This document shows, piece after piece, positions 33,773 to 42,100 of a DNA stretch of 64,000 nucleotides. The notes beneath the pieces are model-generated. The model was not told the origin of the DNA. It was given only the letters and a program-made list of their open reading frames with translations, and did not search any database. The position numbers were made by a program, and so were the translations under genes. The stretch spans positions 25,067-89,066 of the forward strand of contig DATBGS010000069.1 of the NCBI GenBank assembly GCA_036557885.1, in the 5' to 3' direction. How positions within the stretch are numbered: the stretch's first letter is position 1; each line of letters starts with the position of its first letter. Origin of the DNA: DATBGS01 sp036557885. GTDB taxonomy: Bacteria; Chloroflexota; Ktedonobacteria; Ktedonobacterales; DATBGS01.

Positions 33773-35686
33773 CTACCCCGCCACACTCCCCACCTGCGCC
33801 AGGGCGTCGCTAGAGGTGGTGATAAACGTCTCGTACCAAAGCTGGAAACAGAGCAAGGTCCAGAGCTTGCGATGATGGTCGCGGCGCCCGCTTTCGTGCT
33901 CCTCGATCAGCCGGGCCACCTCCGCTGGCGCAAAAAGGCCATGTTTGCGCAGCTTCTCTGGCCCAAGCAGTTCATGCAGCATTGGGCGCAGATCATCGCG
34001 CAGCCAGCGATTCACCGGCACATCGAAGCCATGCTTCTTCCGCTGGCGGATGCTCTCCGGCAACAGGCGCGCCGCAATCTGGCGCAGCAGATATTTGGAG
34101 GTTTTGCCGCGCAGCTTCATCTCCGCAGGCATCCCAGCCACATACTCAAAGAGCTTATGATCGAGATAGGGGGTGCGCGCCTCGATGCTGGCCGCCATGC
34201 CCATCTTATCCACCTTCATCAGCAGGTCATCGGGGAGCCAGCCCAGCACATCAAACGCCAGCATCGCGTGCAGAAAATCGCGGGAGGTGCCATCCGTCAG
34301 GTTGTGCCCGGCGGGATGCGCAAGCAACTGGTGCCCCAACGCCTGCTGCAAGGCCGGGCTATACAGCGCCTCTTTCTCGCCTTCCTGAAAGACTGTGACC
34401 CAGCGCAGATAGCGCTCCGAGCGCGACAGGTCAGCCGCGCTGAGGGCGCGCCCCACATAGCGAATCATGCGGCGCTCGCTGGTGGGCGGGAAAAAGCGCC
34501 CGGCGGCAGCCAGCGGCTTGCGAGCCACCGAAGGCAGCGCCTCCAGCGGGGCCAGCATCTGATCGCCGTAGTAGCGCGGATAGCCCGCAAAGAGTTCATC
34601 GCCACCCTCGCCGGTCAGCACTACCGTCACCTTCTGGCGCGCCACCTGCGAAATCAGAAAGGTAGGAATGGCGGCGGCATCCGCAATCGGTTCATCCAGA
34701 TGCCAGACCAGCTTGGGCAGCAGCTCGGCAGCATCGGCGCGCACCGTGATCTCATGGTGATCGGTGCCGAAATGCTCTGCCACCAATCGCGCGTGCGCCA
34801 CCTCATCCACATCGCCGCCTTCGCCAAAGCCCACCGAAAACGTCTTGACCGGCTGATCCATCAGTCCGGCCATCAGGCCCACTATCACGCTGGAATCCAG
34901 CCCGCCACTCAAGAACGCGCCCAGAGGCACCTCGCTCATCAGGCGAATGCGCACCGACTCGCGCAAAAGTTCAGTCGTGCGCTCCAGATACTCTTCTTCG
35001 CGGGCTTCGGGCTGATGCGGGGTGTAATCGGGCTGCCAATACTGGCGCAGGCGCAGCGTGCCATTGTGCCAGGTGAGCGTTTGACCGGGGCGCAGCTTCT
35101 GGATGCCCTTGAACATGGTAGACGTTCCAGGCACATATTGAAATGTGAGGTAGGCATCCAGAGCGGCCTGGTCCACCTCGCGCGGAACCTCCGGGTGTGC
35201 CAGAATCGCTTTGATCTCAGAGCCAAAGAGCAGCGAGCCACTGACGACAGTGTAGTAGATCGGCTTTTTGCCCAGCCGATCACGCGCCAGAAAGAGGGTT
35301 GCTTTGCGCGCATCCCAGATGGCATAGCCATACATGCCACGCATGTGCTCCACCGACTCTTCGCCATATTCCTCCCAGGCATGCAGCGTGACCTCGGTAT
35401 CGCAGCGCGTGCGGAAGCGATGGCCGCGCCGTTGAAGCTCGGCATATTCGTCCAGGTAGTTATAGATTTCGCCGTTGTAGATCACCCACGCGGTATCATC
35501 TTCGTTGGCGATAGGCTGATGCCCACCAGCCACATCAATGATGCTCAGACGGCGCATCCCCAGCGCCACGCCAGGGCGCACCAGGATGCCCTGGTCATCT
35601 GGCCCGCGATGAGTCATCTGTCCGCACATGCGACCAATCAGCTCTTCGCTGGCGGCTGGGCCAACAACTCCACAAATTCCGCACAT
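33773..35686 (-). CDS. asnB: glutamine-hydrolysing asparagine synthetase
   Basis: About 637 residues starting MCGICGVVG, so Cys2 is the glutaminase nucleophile after Met removal; AGGAGGGGTGGG precedes the ATG at 35686. An in-frame extension to 35923 is ignored, because the nucleophile must be N-terminal. The class II amidotransferase domain has RGPDDQG and YNGEIYNYL; the synthetase domain has the PP-loop SGGLDSSVIVGL, TGEGGDELFAGYPRYY and YLDHKLFEYVAGMP. In polysaccharide clusters AsnB-like enzymes often amidate a sugar acid, so it may modify the glycan rather than make free asparagine. Confidence 0.92.
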   Translation of the reverse strand: MCGICGVVGPAASEELIGRMCGQMTHRGPDDQGILVRPGVALGMRRLSIIDVAGGHQPIANEDDTAWVIYNGEIYNYLDEYAELQRRGHRFRTRCDTEVTLHAWEEYGEESVEHMRGMYGYAIWDARKATLFLARDRLGKKPIYYTVVSGSLLFGSEIKAILAHPEVPREVDQAALDAYLTFQYVPGTSTMFKGIQKLRPGQTLTWHNGTLRLRQYWQPDYTPHQPEAREEEYLERTTELLRESVRIRLMSEVPLGAFLSGGLDSSVIVGLMAGLMDQPVKTFSVGFGEGGDVDEVAHARLVAEHFGTDHHEITVRADAAELLPKLVWHLDEPIADAAAIPTFLISQVARQKVTVVLTGEGGDELFAGYPRYYGDQMLAPLEALPSVARKPLAAAGRFFPPTSERRMIRYVGRALSAADLSRSERYLRWVTVFQEGEKEALYSPALQQALGHQLLAHPAGHNLTDGTSRDFLHAMLAFDVLGWLPDDLLMKVDKMGMAASIEARTPYLDHKLFEYVAGMPAEMKLRGKTSKYLLRQIAARLLPESIRQRKKHGFDVPVNRWLRDDLRPMLHELLGPEKLRKHGLFAPAEVARLIEEHESGRRDHHRKLWTLLCFQLWYETFITTSSDALAQVGSVAG

Positions 35687-35708
35687 GTCCCACCCCTCCT
35701 TCGCAAAA

Positions 35709-37358
35709 CTAAGATTCTGGCGCTGACTCTTGCGTGGAGGGAGCAAACGAAGGCTCCCCCTCCCCAGGGCCAGCGTTTTTGGCTCCTGCCAAAGATGCAG
35801 CGCTTCTGGCGCCCGCTGGAACACGGGCAATGTTTTCGGTTTCCCCCTGTTGAGCAGTTGGCAGTGCTTGCGAAGCCCCTGGCAGCCCTGCCTGGCGCGA
35901 GCGTGGATACAAGAAACCGCCAACGATCACGGCCTCAATGCTCAAAAACCAGGGCAGCGTAAAATTAATCAACGGCCAGACAAACGCCAGGATACCAAAG
36001 CCCACCAGCAGCGCGATATTCGTCTGACCTAGCCCCTCCAGAAGCGTTCCTGGCCGCTCCAAACGCGCCCGCCAGCACAACACGCCCAGACGCCAGAGCA
36101 GCCAGCCGAAGATCGCAAAGCCCACCAGCCCAAAATCAGTGGCAACCTCAATCGGCAGCGAATGACAATGCACCCCAGTGACGAGTTCGGACCCCAACGG
36201 TCCGACCCCCAACAGCGCGTGGCCTGGTATCGCCCCCGCGCACTGCCGCATAAATTGCAAGCGCTGGGTCAGGTCGCCGTCCTGCTGAAGTCCGTAGCCC
36301 AAAGCATTGGCCCCCAGGTTTGCCAGAATGGACGAGAACGGAATAAAGGTGAGCGCCGCCCAGCCTGCCGCCGAGATCACCACCGTCCCAAGCGCCACGC
36401 GCCAGCTACGCCGCATCCAGGCCAGCACCAGCAGCGCCAAAAACGCCACCACCAGCGTTGATTTCGTAAACGTCACCAGGAACGGCCAGACATCAAACAG
36501 AATGGTACACCAGAGCGCAATACGCATTCTTCGGCCTGTTGCTGGCAGGCACAAAAACATCACCGCCAGCGACACCGCCACCAAATAGTAAAACGAAAGA
36601 ATCCCCGCATCAGAAAGCGTGCCTGCCAAGCGCACCCCAAAGGTCACATGTGCCGCCAATGTATCCAGCGCCGGGTGGATGGTCGAATAGCGCAAGCCAA
36701 AGTAGAGCCATCCGTATTGAAGATACGCCACCAGCGATAGGGGAACGCTGGCAAACACAATGACCAGCAGATAGCGGCGCAGCGCTCCCTCCGTGCGCAA
36801 GGCGTTGGCCGCAAAGAGAAAGAAGGCCGCAGTAGTCAACAGTCCCTTCAAGCCAGTCACGAAAATGCTGCGCCCTGCCGGAACATGCCAGTAATTCCAG
36901 CCAAACGAAAGCAGCACCCAGAGGCTGAAGGCGACCAGCGGCCAGCGCAAAAAAGTAGCAGACAGGCGCTCTCGATAAAACCATGTCCGAAAGAGCAACC
37001 CAACCCAGGCGGTCAGCACAGCCACCGCAAAGGTCGTATCGGCGCTAAATGCTGAAAGTTGTGGGATCAGCGCCGGAATCGCCCAGGAAAGCAAAGCAGC
37101 CATCAGCACCGCAATCAGCCCCGCATCGGGTGAGAGAACGGTAAGGATGGCCGGAAGCATCAACACCAACGCATACAGCAAGATCGCCGGATTGCCAAGC
37201 GCCACATGATGGCTAATTTCAAGCGTCAGCACGCTTACTAGCAGCCCGAAACCTGAAACACAAGCGTACATAAATGGCGCCGAAAAGCGCCTTCCCTCGA
37301 AGAGGGGAGAAGAATTACCAAGCATCTCCTTATTACTCCTGATCTGTGGGAAATCCAT
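35709..37358 (-). CDS. O-antigen ligase/polymerase-like membrane protein, A
   Basis: A 549-residue protein with about 11 hydrophobic segments and a long periplasm-type loop containing HALLGVGPLGSELVTGVHCHSLPIEVATDFGLVG (quoted in part). GxGP followed by an H..(P/L) core is the hallmark of the Wzy/RfaL/Wzy_C family that polymerises or attaches lipid-linked glycans. The last 60 residues are polar and disordered-looking (SLAGAKNAGPGEGEPSFAPS). The start is uncertain: ATG 37358 has no clear ribosome site and ATG 37325 overlaps AGGAG. A second member of the family (44255) is divergent from this operon. Confidence 0.82.
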   Translation of the reverse strand: MDFPQIRSNKEMLGNSSPLFEGRRFSAPFMYACVSGFGLLVSVLTLEISHHVALGNPAILLYALVLMLPAILTVLSPDAGLIAVLMAALLSWAIPALIPQLSAFSADTTFAVAVLTAWVGLLFRTWFYRERLSATFLRWPLVAFSLWVLLSFGWNYWHVPAGRSIFVTGLKGLLTTAAFFLFAANALRTEGALRRYLLVIVFASVPLSLVAYLQYGWLYFGLRYSTIHPALDTLAAHVTFGVRLAGTLSDAGILSFYYLVAVSLAVMFLCLPATGRRMRIALWCTILFDVWPFLVTFTKSTLVVAFLALLVLAWMRRSWRVALGTVVISAAGWAALTFIPFSSILANLGANALGYGLQQDGDLTQRLQFMRQCAGAIPGHALLGVGPLGSELVTGVHCHSLPIEVATDFGLVGFAIFGWLLWRLGVLCWRARLERPGTLLEGLGQTNIALLVGFGILAFVWPLINFTLPWFLSIEAVIVGGFLYPRSRQAGLPGASQALPTAQQGETENIARVPAGARSAASLAGAKNAGPGEGEPSFAPSTQESAPES

Positions 37359-37528
37359 CCCATGCTTCAGAGGGCGTGTTGGCTTATCAGCCCTTCACCT
37401 CACACCGCTCCCTTCATGGCTCTGAAGCATCTTCCTCCTCACCTACCCCTGTGACATGTTTCTAAAGCAATCTGCATGCTTACGCAGCAGAAATCTAGTA
37501 GAAACCTCAATTACCTATTCTACCGGGG

Positions 37529-37660
37529 CTTCTTCTACCGGGCTTCTTCCTGCCTGGAAGGATGAATCTCGCCTCCCTGGTTTACTTCCAGTTCCAAAGC
37601 GGCTACTGGTTGGGCAGCTACCAGTTGCGCACCCGGTAGCCGCGCAGCTACCGGATGCGT
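37529..37660 (-). repeat. low-complexity and inverted repeats at the 3' end of glycosyltransferase D
   Basis: CCGGTAGC (37633-37640) and GCTACCGG (37647-37654) are inverted around six bases, and related CAGCTACC/GGTTGGGCAGC blocks repeat nearby. A further pair of CTACCGGGGCTTCTT-like units spans the stop codon. The effect is a repetitive protein tail. The region looks like it grew by duplication of short segments. Confidence 0.5.
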
Positions 37661-38920
37661 GCCTGCTAACTGCGCGTACAGCGCGGCATAGCGCTCTGCC
37701 GTCAGTTCAGCGCGATAGGTTTCTTCCACGCGCCTGCGCGCCTGCGCGCCAAAATGCTCGCGCTGGACGCTATCACCCAGCATCTGCCCCAGCAGGTGCG
37801 CCAGCCTCTCCACATCGCCCGGCTCAAACAAGAGTCCATCCACTTCCGGGCGAATGACCTCGCACGTGCCACCAATATTGGTTGTCATCACCGCCAGCCC
37901 GCACGCCATGCCTTCCAGCAAGGCATTAGACAGCCCCTCAAAAAGCGATGGCAGCACAAAAACATCCGAGGCTTGCAGATACGGCAGCACCGGCTCCACA
38001 TGCCCCAGGAAATGCACCGACGCTTGCACCCCCAGATCAGCCGCCATCTGTTGCAGCTTCCCGCCCTCCTGATCTTCACCAAGGAGCAAGAGGTGTGCCG
38101 ACGGACGAACCTGCCCTTGCGCCTGTGTCTGCTCGCGCTCGGCCTGCTCGCGCTGAACCTGCTTCCGCTGGACCTGCGCCTGCGCTCCCTGCACACGCGC
38201 CCAGGCACGCAGCAGCGTATCCACACCCTTCTGAAAATGCAGCCGCCCGGTGAAGATCACCAGTCGGCCATCCTGTGGCAGCTTCAATGTCGTCCGCAGC
38301 CCGGCTTTCTCCTCCGGGCTGACCGGACAAAAGCGCCGGGTATCTACCCCGTTAGGAATCTCCACAATCCGTTCGCGCGCAAAGCCCTGCTCCAGCAATT
38401 CCTGGGTAATTTGCCCGCTCAGGCTGATGATCGCATCGGCGCGGCGCGATAGTTTGAGCATCTGCCTGCCTGCCGGAATCGTCTGGAGACGAGCCACATC
38501 CCCAAACGAGCCGCCGCAGGCAATGCGAATCACAATCGGGCTGCGCCGCAGCCGCCGGGCAAGCAGCGCGGGCAGAATCTCGCGGTACATCTGATTCAGA
38601 TGAATCACCTGCCCACGCGGGGAGCGCAGCAGGCGCAACAACAGATTGAGCGTGAAAATGACCGATTGCAGCCCGCGCAGTTCCGAAGACCAGAGCCGCC
38701 GCACCTCCACCCCGTTAAGCGTCTCGTGTTGGTGTGTGCCAGGCAGCAGCTTGGTCAAAACGCGCATGCGCCAGCCCTGCGCCGCCAGCGTTTCCGCGAT
38801 GCGCTGCGCCTGGCGGTCTGCGCCGCCGCCGGGGAAAGGGGCATAGCGATGGCAGACCATCGCCACACACGGAGCCAGGGAAGCGCGCTGCTTCCCTGGC
38901 TCCAGAAGCTGCTGTGTCAT
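37535..38920 (-). CDS. family 4 glycosyltransferase (GT-B), D, with Gln-rich insertion
   Basis: A 461-residue GT4 enzyme, paralogous to the one at 30762. Core motifs: MVCHRYAPFPGGGADRQAQR, IRIACGGSFGDVARLQ, EIPNGVDTRRF, LVIFTGRLHFQKGVDTLL, and LPSLFEGLSNALLEGMACG (EX7E). Between the donor-domain start and LLLLGEDQEGG there is a low-complexity insertion of about 30 residues rich in Gln, Arg and Glu (VQRKQVQREQAEREQTQAQ), absent from the paralogue. The C-terminal 40 residues are a degenerate repeat (PVAARLPGAQLVAAQPVAAL), coded by DNA with inverted repeats. Neither feature hits the catalytic motifs, so the enzyme is probably active. Confidence 0.88.
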   Translation of the reverse strand: MTQQLLEPGKQRASLAPCVAMVCHRYAPFPGGGADRQAQRIAETLAAQGWRMRVLTKLLPGTHQHETLNGVEVRRLWSSELRGLQSVIFTLNLLLRLLRSPRGQVIHLNQMYREILPALLARRLRRSPIVIRIACGGSFGDVARLQTIPAGRQMLKLSRRADAIISLSGQITQELLEQGFARERIVEIPNGVDTRRFCPVSPEEKAGLRTTLKLPQDGRLVIFTGRLHFQKGVDTLLRAWARVQGAQAQVQRKQVQREQAEREQTQAQGQVRPSAHLLLLGEDQEGGKLQQMAADLGVQASVHFLGHVEPVLPYLQASDVFVLPSLFEGLSNALLEGMACGLAVMTTNIGGTCEVIRPEVDGLLFEPGDVERLAHLLGQMLGDSVQREHFGAQARRRVEETYRAELTAERYAALYAQLAGTHPVAARLPGAQLVAAQPVAALELEVNQGGEIHPSRQEEAR

Positions 38921-38977
38921 AGACCGTTCCTCATACGCCCGCGCTGAGCGTGGGAATCTGTGGCCCCGCGCATGGCC

Positions 38978-40603
38978 TTAATCCGCCCCTTCAGGAGCAG
39001 GCGTAGGCGCGGGCGTCGGAGCAGGCGCAGGCACCCTGCGGCGCACCGTCGCCGGGCGCGCGCCCGGCTCTGGCGGTGGGGCAGCAGGCGCATCCAGTTC
39101 GATATGGCCTTTCCAGCCCGCCGAAGGCTCAAACTGGAAGTAGCGCGTCTCCGCATCCTGAAGCTGCAAAAACTCCGCCTTGTTGGAGCTAATGCGCAGC
39201 GTCTTCCAGAGTTCGTGAATATCCCTGGCAAACATCAGCGGGCGCTTCACGCGCTGCACGCCCATCATCAAGGGAATCTTGCGATAATCCAGGCCCATCA
39301 GCTTGATGCACGCCAGATCAACCGCCACCGGGTTAAATCCGGACACCAGCACCCCGGCTGGCTTGGGCGTTGGATGCAGCGGCCCCTCTTTATCGCCCGC
39401 CAGAATGCCATCAATGCAGCTAAAGTAGCGGCGCTGTGGCGTATCGGTCAGGTGCCCATGCTTATCGGTATACAGCAGCAGGTGATTCAGGTCCAGCACC
39501 ATGCGCCAGACCGTATCATTGCGATACCAGTCGCCCTCGTGCCAGGGAATCTGCGCCTGCTCTTTGCCCATCACCTTCAGCGCGCCCTTCATCACCCGAT
39601 AGCCAGAGCGCGCCACCGGCATCACCAGCTTAAAGCCATATTTGCCGTACTTATTGGAGACAAAGCGATCTACCAGCCGCTCATGCACCAGATTGGCAAC
39701 CGGCGCTTTATCGGGCAGCACATCGCCGCCCTCCGAAAGCCGCCCGGCGCGGTGATGCGGCAGCCAGCGCTTCTCGTTATTCAACCCCACCAGATTCTTC
39801 AGGCTCAGCGTCACGCCCGCCTTGCGGTGGGTCTTCAGCTTTGCCAGGCAAATAAAGACATCCGATTCCAGAATCGTCGTCGCAAAGCTATATTTATGGT
39901 GCTCGGCGTTATGCACCTCAGACATCGCATTTTCATAGACCGCCGCCGTACTGCGGAAACGATCAGCATGCTGCACAATCTCATCAAACATGCTGTCGTG
40001 GCCCAGGTCCATAATGGTATAGCCGCGCTGGTCGCCTTCCAGCCGCCGCGAGGCCACCATCACGCCCCTGGCATCGCGCGTCACATGCAGGTCGCGGTAA
40101 TCAATGACCTCCAGCGGCACCTCTGGATGCTGCGCCTGAAAATAGTCATACAGGTCGGCTACGCCCATTTTTTGGATAATGACGGGGAAATCTACCTCTT
40201 TGATGGGGGAATCGCCAATCGTAATGCGGCCCTGGCCCTTCAGCGCGATGTACGTGTAGTCCACAAAGGGACGAATCACCGAGCCATGCACCGTAGACGC
40301 CTCGATGCCAATCTGCCCCAGTTCATGCTCGCTGATCACCAGATTGGGCTTGAGCACTACTTTATCGCCCGGCTTGATAATCTCGCCCAGCGGGTTCCAT
40401 TCCGGGGTGCCATAGTGGGCCTTATCCAGCCCCAGCCGATAGAGCATATCGCGCACCGCCGCGTAGACGGTGTTTTCCGGGTCCAGGCTGGAATCCTTGA
40501 AGGGATACTCTGGATAAGCTTCAGGCGGATGGAACGGGGCGTTGGGGTAATCGGTGCGCTCGACATCATAGATACAGACCGAAGTATCACGTAGATCAGG
40601 CAT
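38978..40603 (-). CDS. DUF362 domain protein in the polysaccharide operon
   Basis: A 541-residue protein. The DUF362 core is recognised by GDKVVLKPNLV, a following HGSVIRPFVDY, GQGRITIGDSPI, LESDVFICLAKLKTHRKAGVTLSLKNLVGL (quoted in part) and CIDGILAGDKEGP near the C-terminal side. DUF362 proteins are of unsettled function; some are fused to ferredoxin domains, but none of those cysteine motifs is present here. The length exceeds the usual core of about 300 residues because of extra segments and a Pro/Ala-rich tail (PAPAPTPAPTPAPEG). It lies between a glycosyltransferase and a PaaK-like gene, so a role in modifying the surface glycan is an inference. Confidence 0.78.
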   Translation of the reverse strand: MPDLRDTSVCIYDVERTDYPNAPFHPPEAYPEYPFKDSSLDPENTVYAAVRDMLYRLGLDKAHYGTPEWNPLGEIIKPGDKVVLKPNLVISEHELGQIGIEASTVHGSVIRPFVDYTYIALKGQGRITIGDSPIKEVDFPVIIQKMGVADLYDYFQAQHPEVPLEVIDYRDLHVTRDARGVMVASRRLEGDQRGYTIMDLGHDSMFDEIVQHADRFRSTAAVYENAMSEVHNAEHHKYSFATTILESDVFICLAKLKTHRKAGVTLSLKNLVGLNNEKRWLPHHRAGRLSEGGDVLPDKAPVANLVHERLVDRFVSNKYGKYGFKLVMPVARSGYRVMKGALKVMGKEQAQIPWHEGDWYRNDTVWRMVLDLNHLLLYTDKHGHLTDTPQRRYFSCIDGILAGDKEGPLHPTPKPAGVLVSGFNPVAVDLACIKLMGLDYRKIPLMMGVQRVKRPLMFARDIHELWKTLRISSNKAEFLQLQDAETRYFQFEPSAGWKGHIELDAPAAPPPEPGARPATVRRRVPAPAPTPAPTPAPEGAD

Positions 40604-40648
40604 GATTGCTTAAACCTCCAGAATCACGCATTCTTGCTGAGACCTTCA

Positions 40649-42025
40649 TCAGACCTCTAAGGGCACGCGCGACATCGTAAAGCGGAACTTCCCAGAACTG
40701 GAAACCGGAATATGGTCCACCAGTTCAAAGGTCATCTTGAACGCCGGGTCGCCATGCTGATGAATCGTATCCTCTAAGAAGCGCAGCGCCTCAACTTGCT
40801 CAAAGGTGCTCATTGGCTCAATTTTCACGGTAAGCTGCTCGCGCGTCTCCTGAATCACCTGGAACTGGCGCACGCCAGGCAGCTTATAAAACAGATGGGT
40901 GAAGAACTCGCCGTGCAGCAGCTTGCCAGATGGCGTGGTAATCACGTCGGCGCTGCGCCCCTCCACCACATCCATCAGCGGCAGGCCGCGCCCGCATTTG
41001 GGCTGGCGGTCCGTTGGGCGACCCATATCGCCCATCTGATAGCGAATCAGGGGCATGGCGTAATTATGCAGATTGGTCACGGTAATCATGCCCACCTCGC
41101 CCGGCTTCACCGGCTTGCCCTCTTGCAAAAACTCCGCGTAATTGCATTCGGCCAGCAGATGCAGCCCCTCGTGGTGGTCGCACTCATGCGCAATGTTGCC
41201 CACCTCACGGCAGCCATAGCGGTCAAACACTTTGGCGCCAAACGTCTCCTCGATCAGCGCCCGCTGTGGCGGCGTCAGAATCTCCGCCGAAGACTGCATA
41301 CCCAGCGGGCGAATGCCCTCAATCTTGTGGCTGCGCACCACCTGGGCAAACAGCGTCAGCGAGGAGACATAGCCCACCAGCAAATGCGGGTTAAAGCGGG
41401 CAATCTCATGCGCAGCCTGGACCAGATCATCCTCGCGCACATCAAACGTGTTCACCCAATACAAATTGCTCTTGAAGCGGTCCCTGATAACCCGTTCTTT
41501 CCAGGTCTTGTGATCTTTGGCGTCGTAGTCCGACCCCCACAGGAAGGCGCGGCGCTGCCCCACCTGAAAGCCGCACATCATAAAGTTGCGCCAGATGTCG
41601 GCAGACCCCCACGCCTTATACGTCGGCGTCTGATAAAAGGTCAGGGGAGTGCCCGTAGAGCCACCCGTATGATTCTCATACATCATATTGGGCGTGAAGT
41701 TATCGGCAATCATCTCCTGGTAGTGGTCCTGCACATCGCGCTTGGTCAGGACAGGCACCACTGCAAGATCGCTCAGTTTCTCAAATCCGCGCGCATCAAA
41801 GCCCACCGACGTGAAACGCTCCCGATAGAAAGCGCAGTGCTCCTGGGCATGCAGCAGCAGCTTCTTCAAGCGCTCAATCTGAAGCTGCTCAATTTCTTCC
41901 CTGGAAAGCCACTGGGTGCGCAGCAACTCTCTCCAATAGGCGTAGATGCCCTCGGAGGCTCGCGACATGCGCATATTGATATAGGTGCCCAATGCCAGTT
42001 GATGGGCGGCCTTCACCATTCCCAT
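40649..42025 (-). CDS. PaaK/CapK-like adenylate-forming enzyme
   Basis: A 458-residue member of the phenylacetate-CoA ligase-like branch of the acyl-adenylate superfamily. The ATP-binding P-loop is ENHTGGSTGTPLTFYQT; later elements include QSSAEILTPPQRALIEETFGAKVFDRYGCREVGNIAHEC (quoted in part, with the conserved Y-G-x-x-E core as YGCREVG), and the hinge region LMDVVEGRSADVI. CapK-type relatives are common in capsule and exopolysaccharide clusters, where they may activate an acyl group for transfer to the glycan. The substrate is unknown. It lies between the priming sugar transferase and the DUF362 gene. Confidence 0.85.
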   Translation of the reverse strand: MGMVKAAHQLALGTYINMRMSRASEGIYAYWRELLRTQWLSREEIEQLQIERLKKLLLHAQEHCAFYRERFTSVGFDARGFEKLSDLAVVPVLTKRDVQDHYQEMIADNFTPNMMYENHTGGSTGTPLTFYQTPTYKAWGSADIWRNFMMCGFQVGQRRAFLWGSDYDAKDHKTWKERVIRDRFKSNLYWVNTFDVREDDLVQAAHEIARFNPHLLVGYVSSLTLFAQVVRSHKIEGIRPLGMQSSAEILTPPQRALIEETFGAKVFDRYGCREVGNIAHECDHHEGLHLLAECNYAEFLQEGKPVKPGEVGMITVTNLHNYAMPLIRYQMGDMGRPTDRQPKCGRGLPLMDVVEGRSADVITTPSGKLLHGEFFTHLFYKLPGVRQFQVIQETREQLTVKIEPMSTFEQVEALRFLEDTIHQHGDPAFKMTFELVDHIPVSSSGKFRFTMSRVPLEV

Positions 42026-42100
42026 AGAATTGTATCCTTACCTGCTTTGAATAGAATAGAATCAAGGCAATCCCCTGGCTCCACTCCTCTATGAGCAGTG

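Noticed and set aside
33533..35962. Plus-strand open frame of 809 codons
   Set aside because: It lies antisense to asnB, which has full catalytic motifs and a strong ribosome site; the translation is His/Arg/Gln-rich without domains, typical of a shadow frame in GC-rich DNA.
38960..40594. Plus-strand open frame of 544 codons
   Set aside because: Antisense to the DUF362 gene, which has recognisable family motifs; no ribosome site or motif supports the antisense frame.
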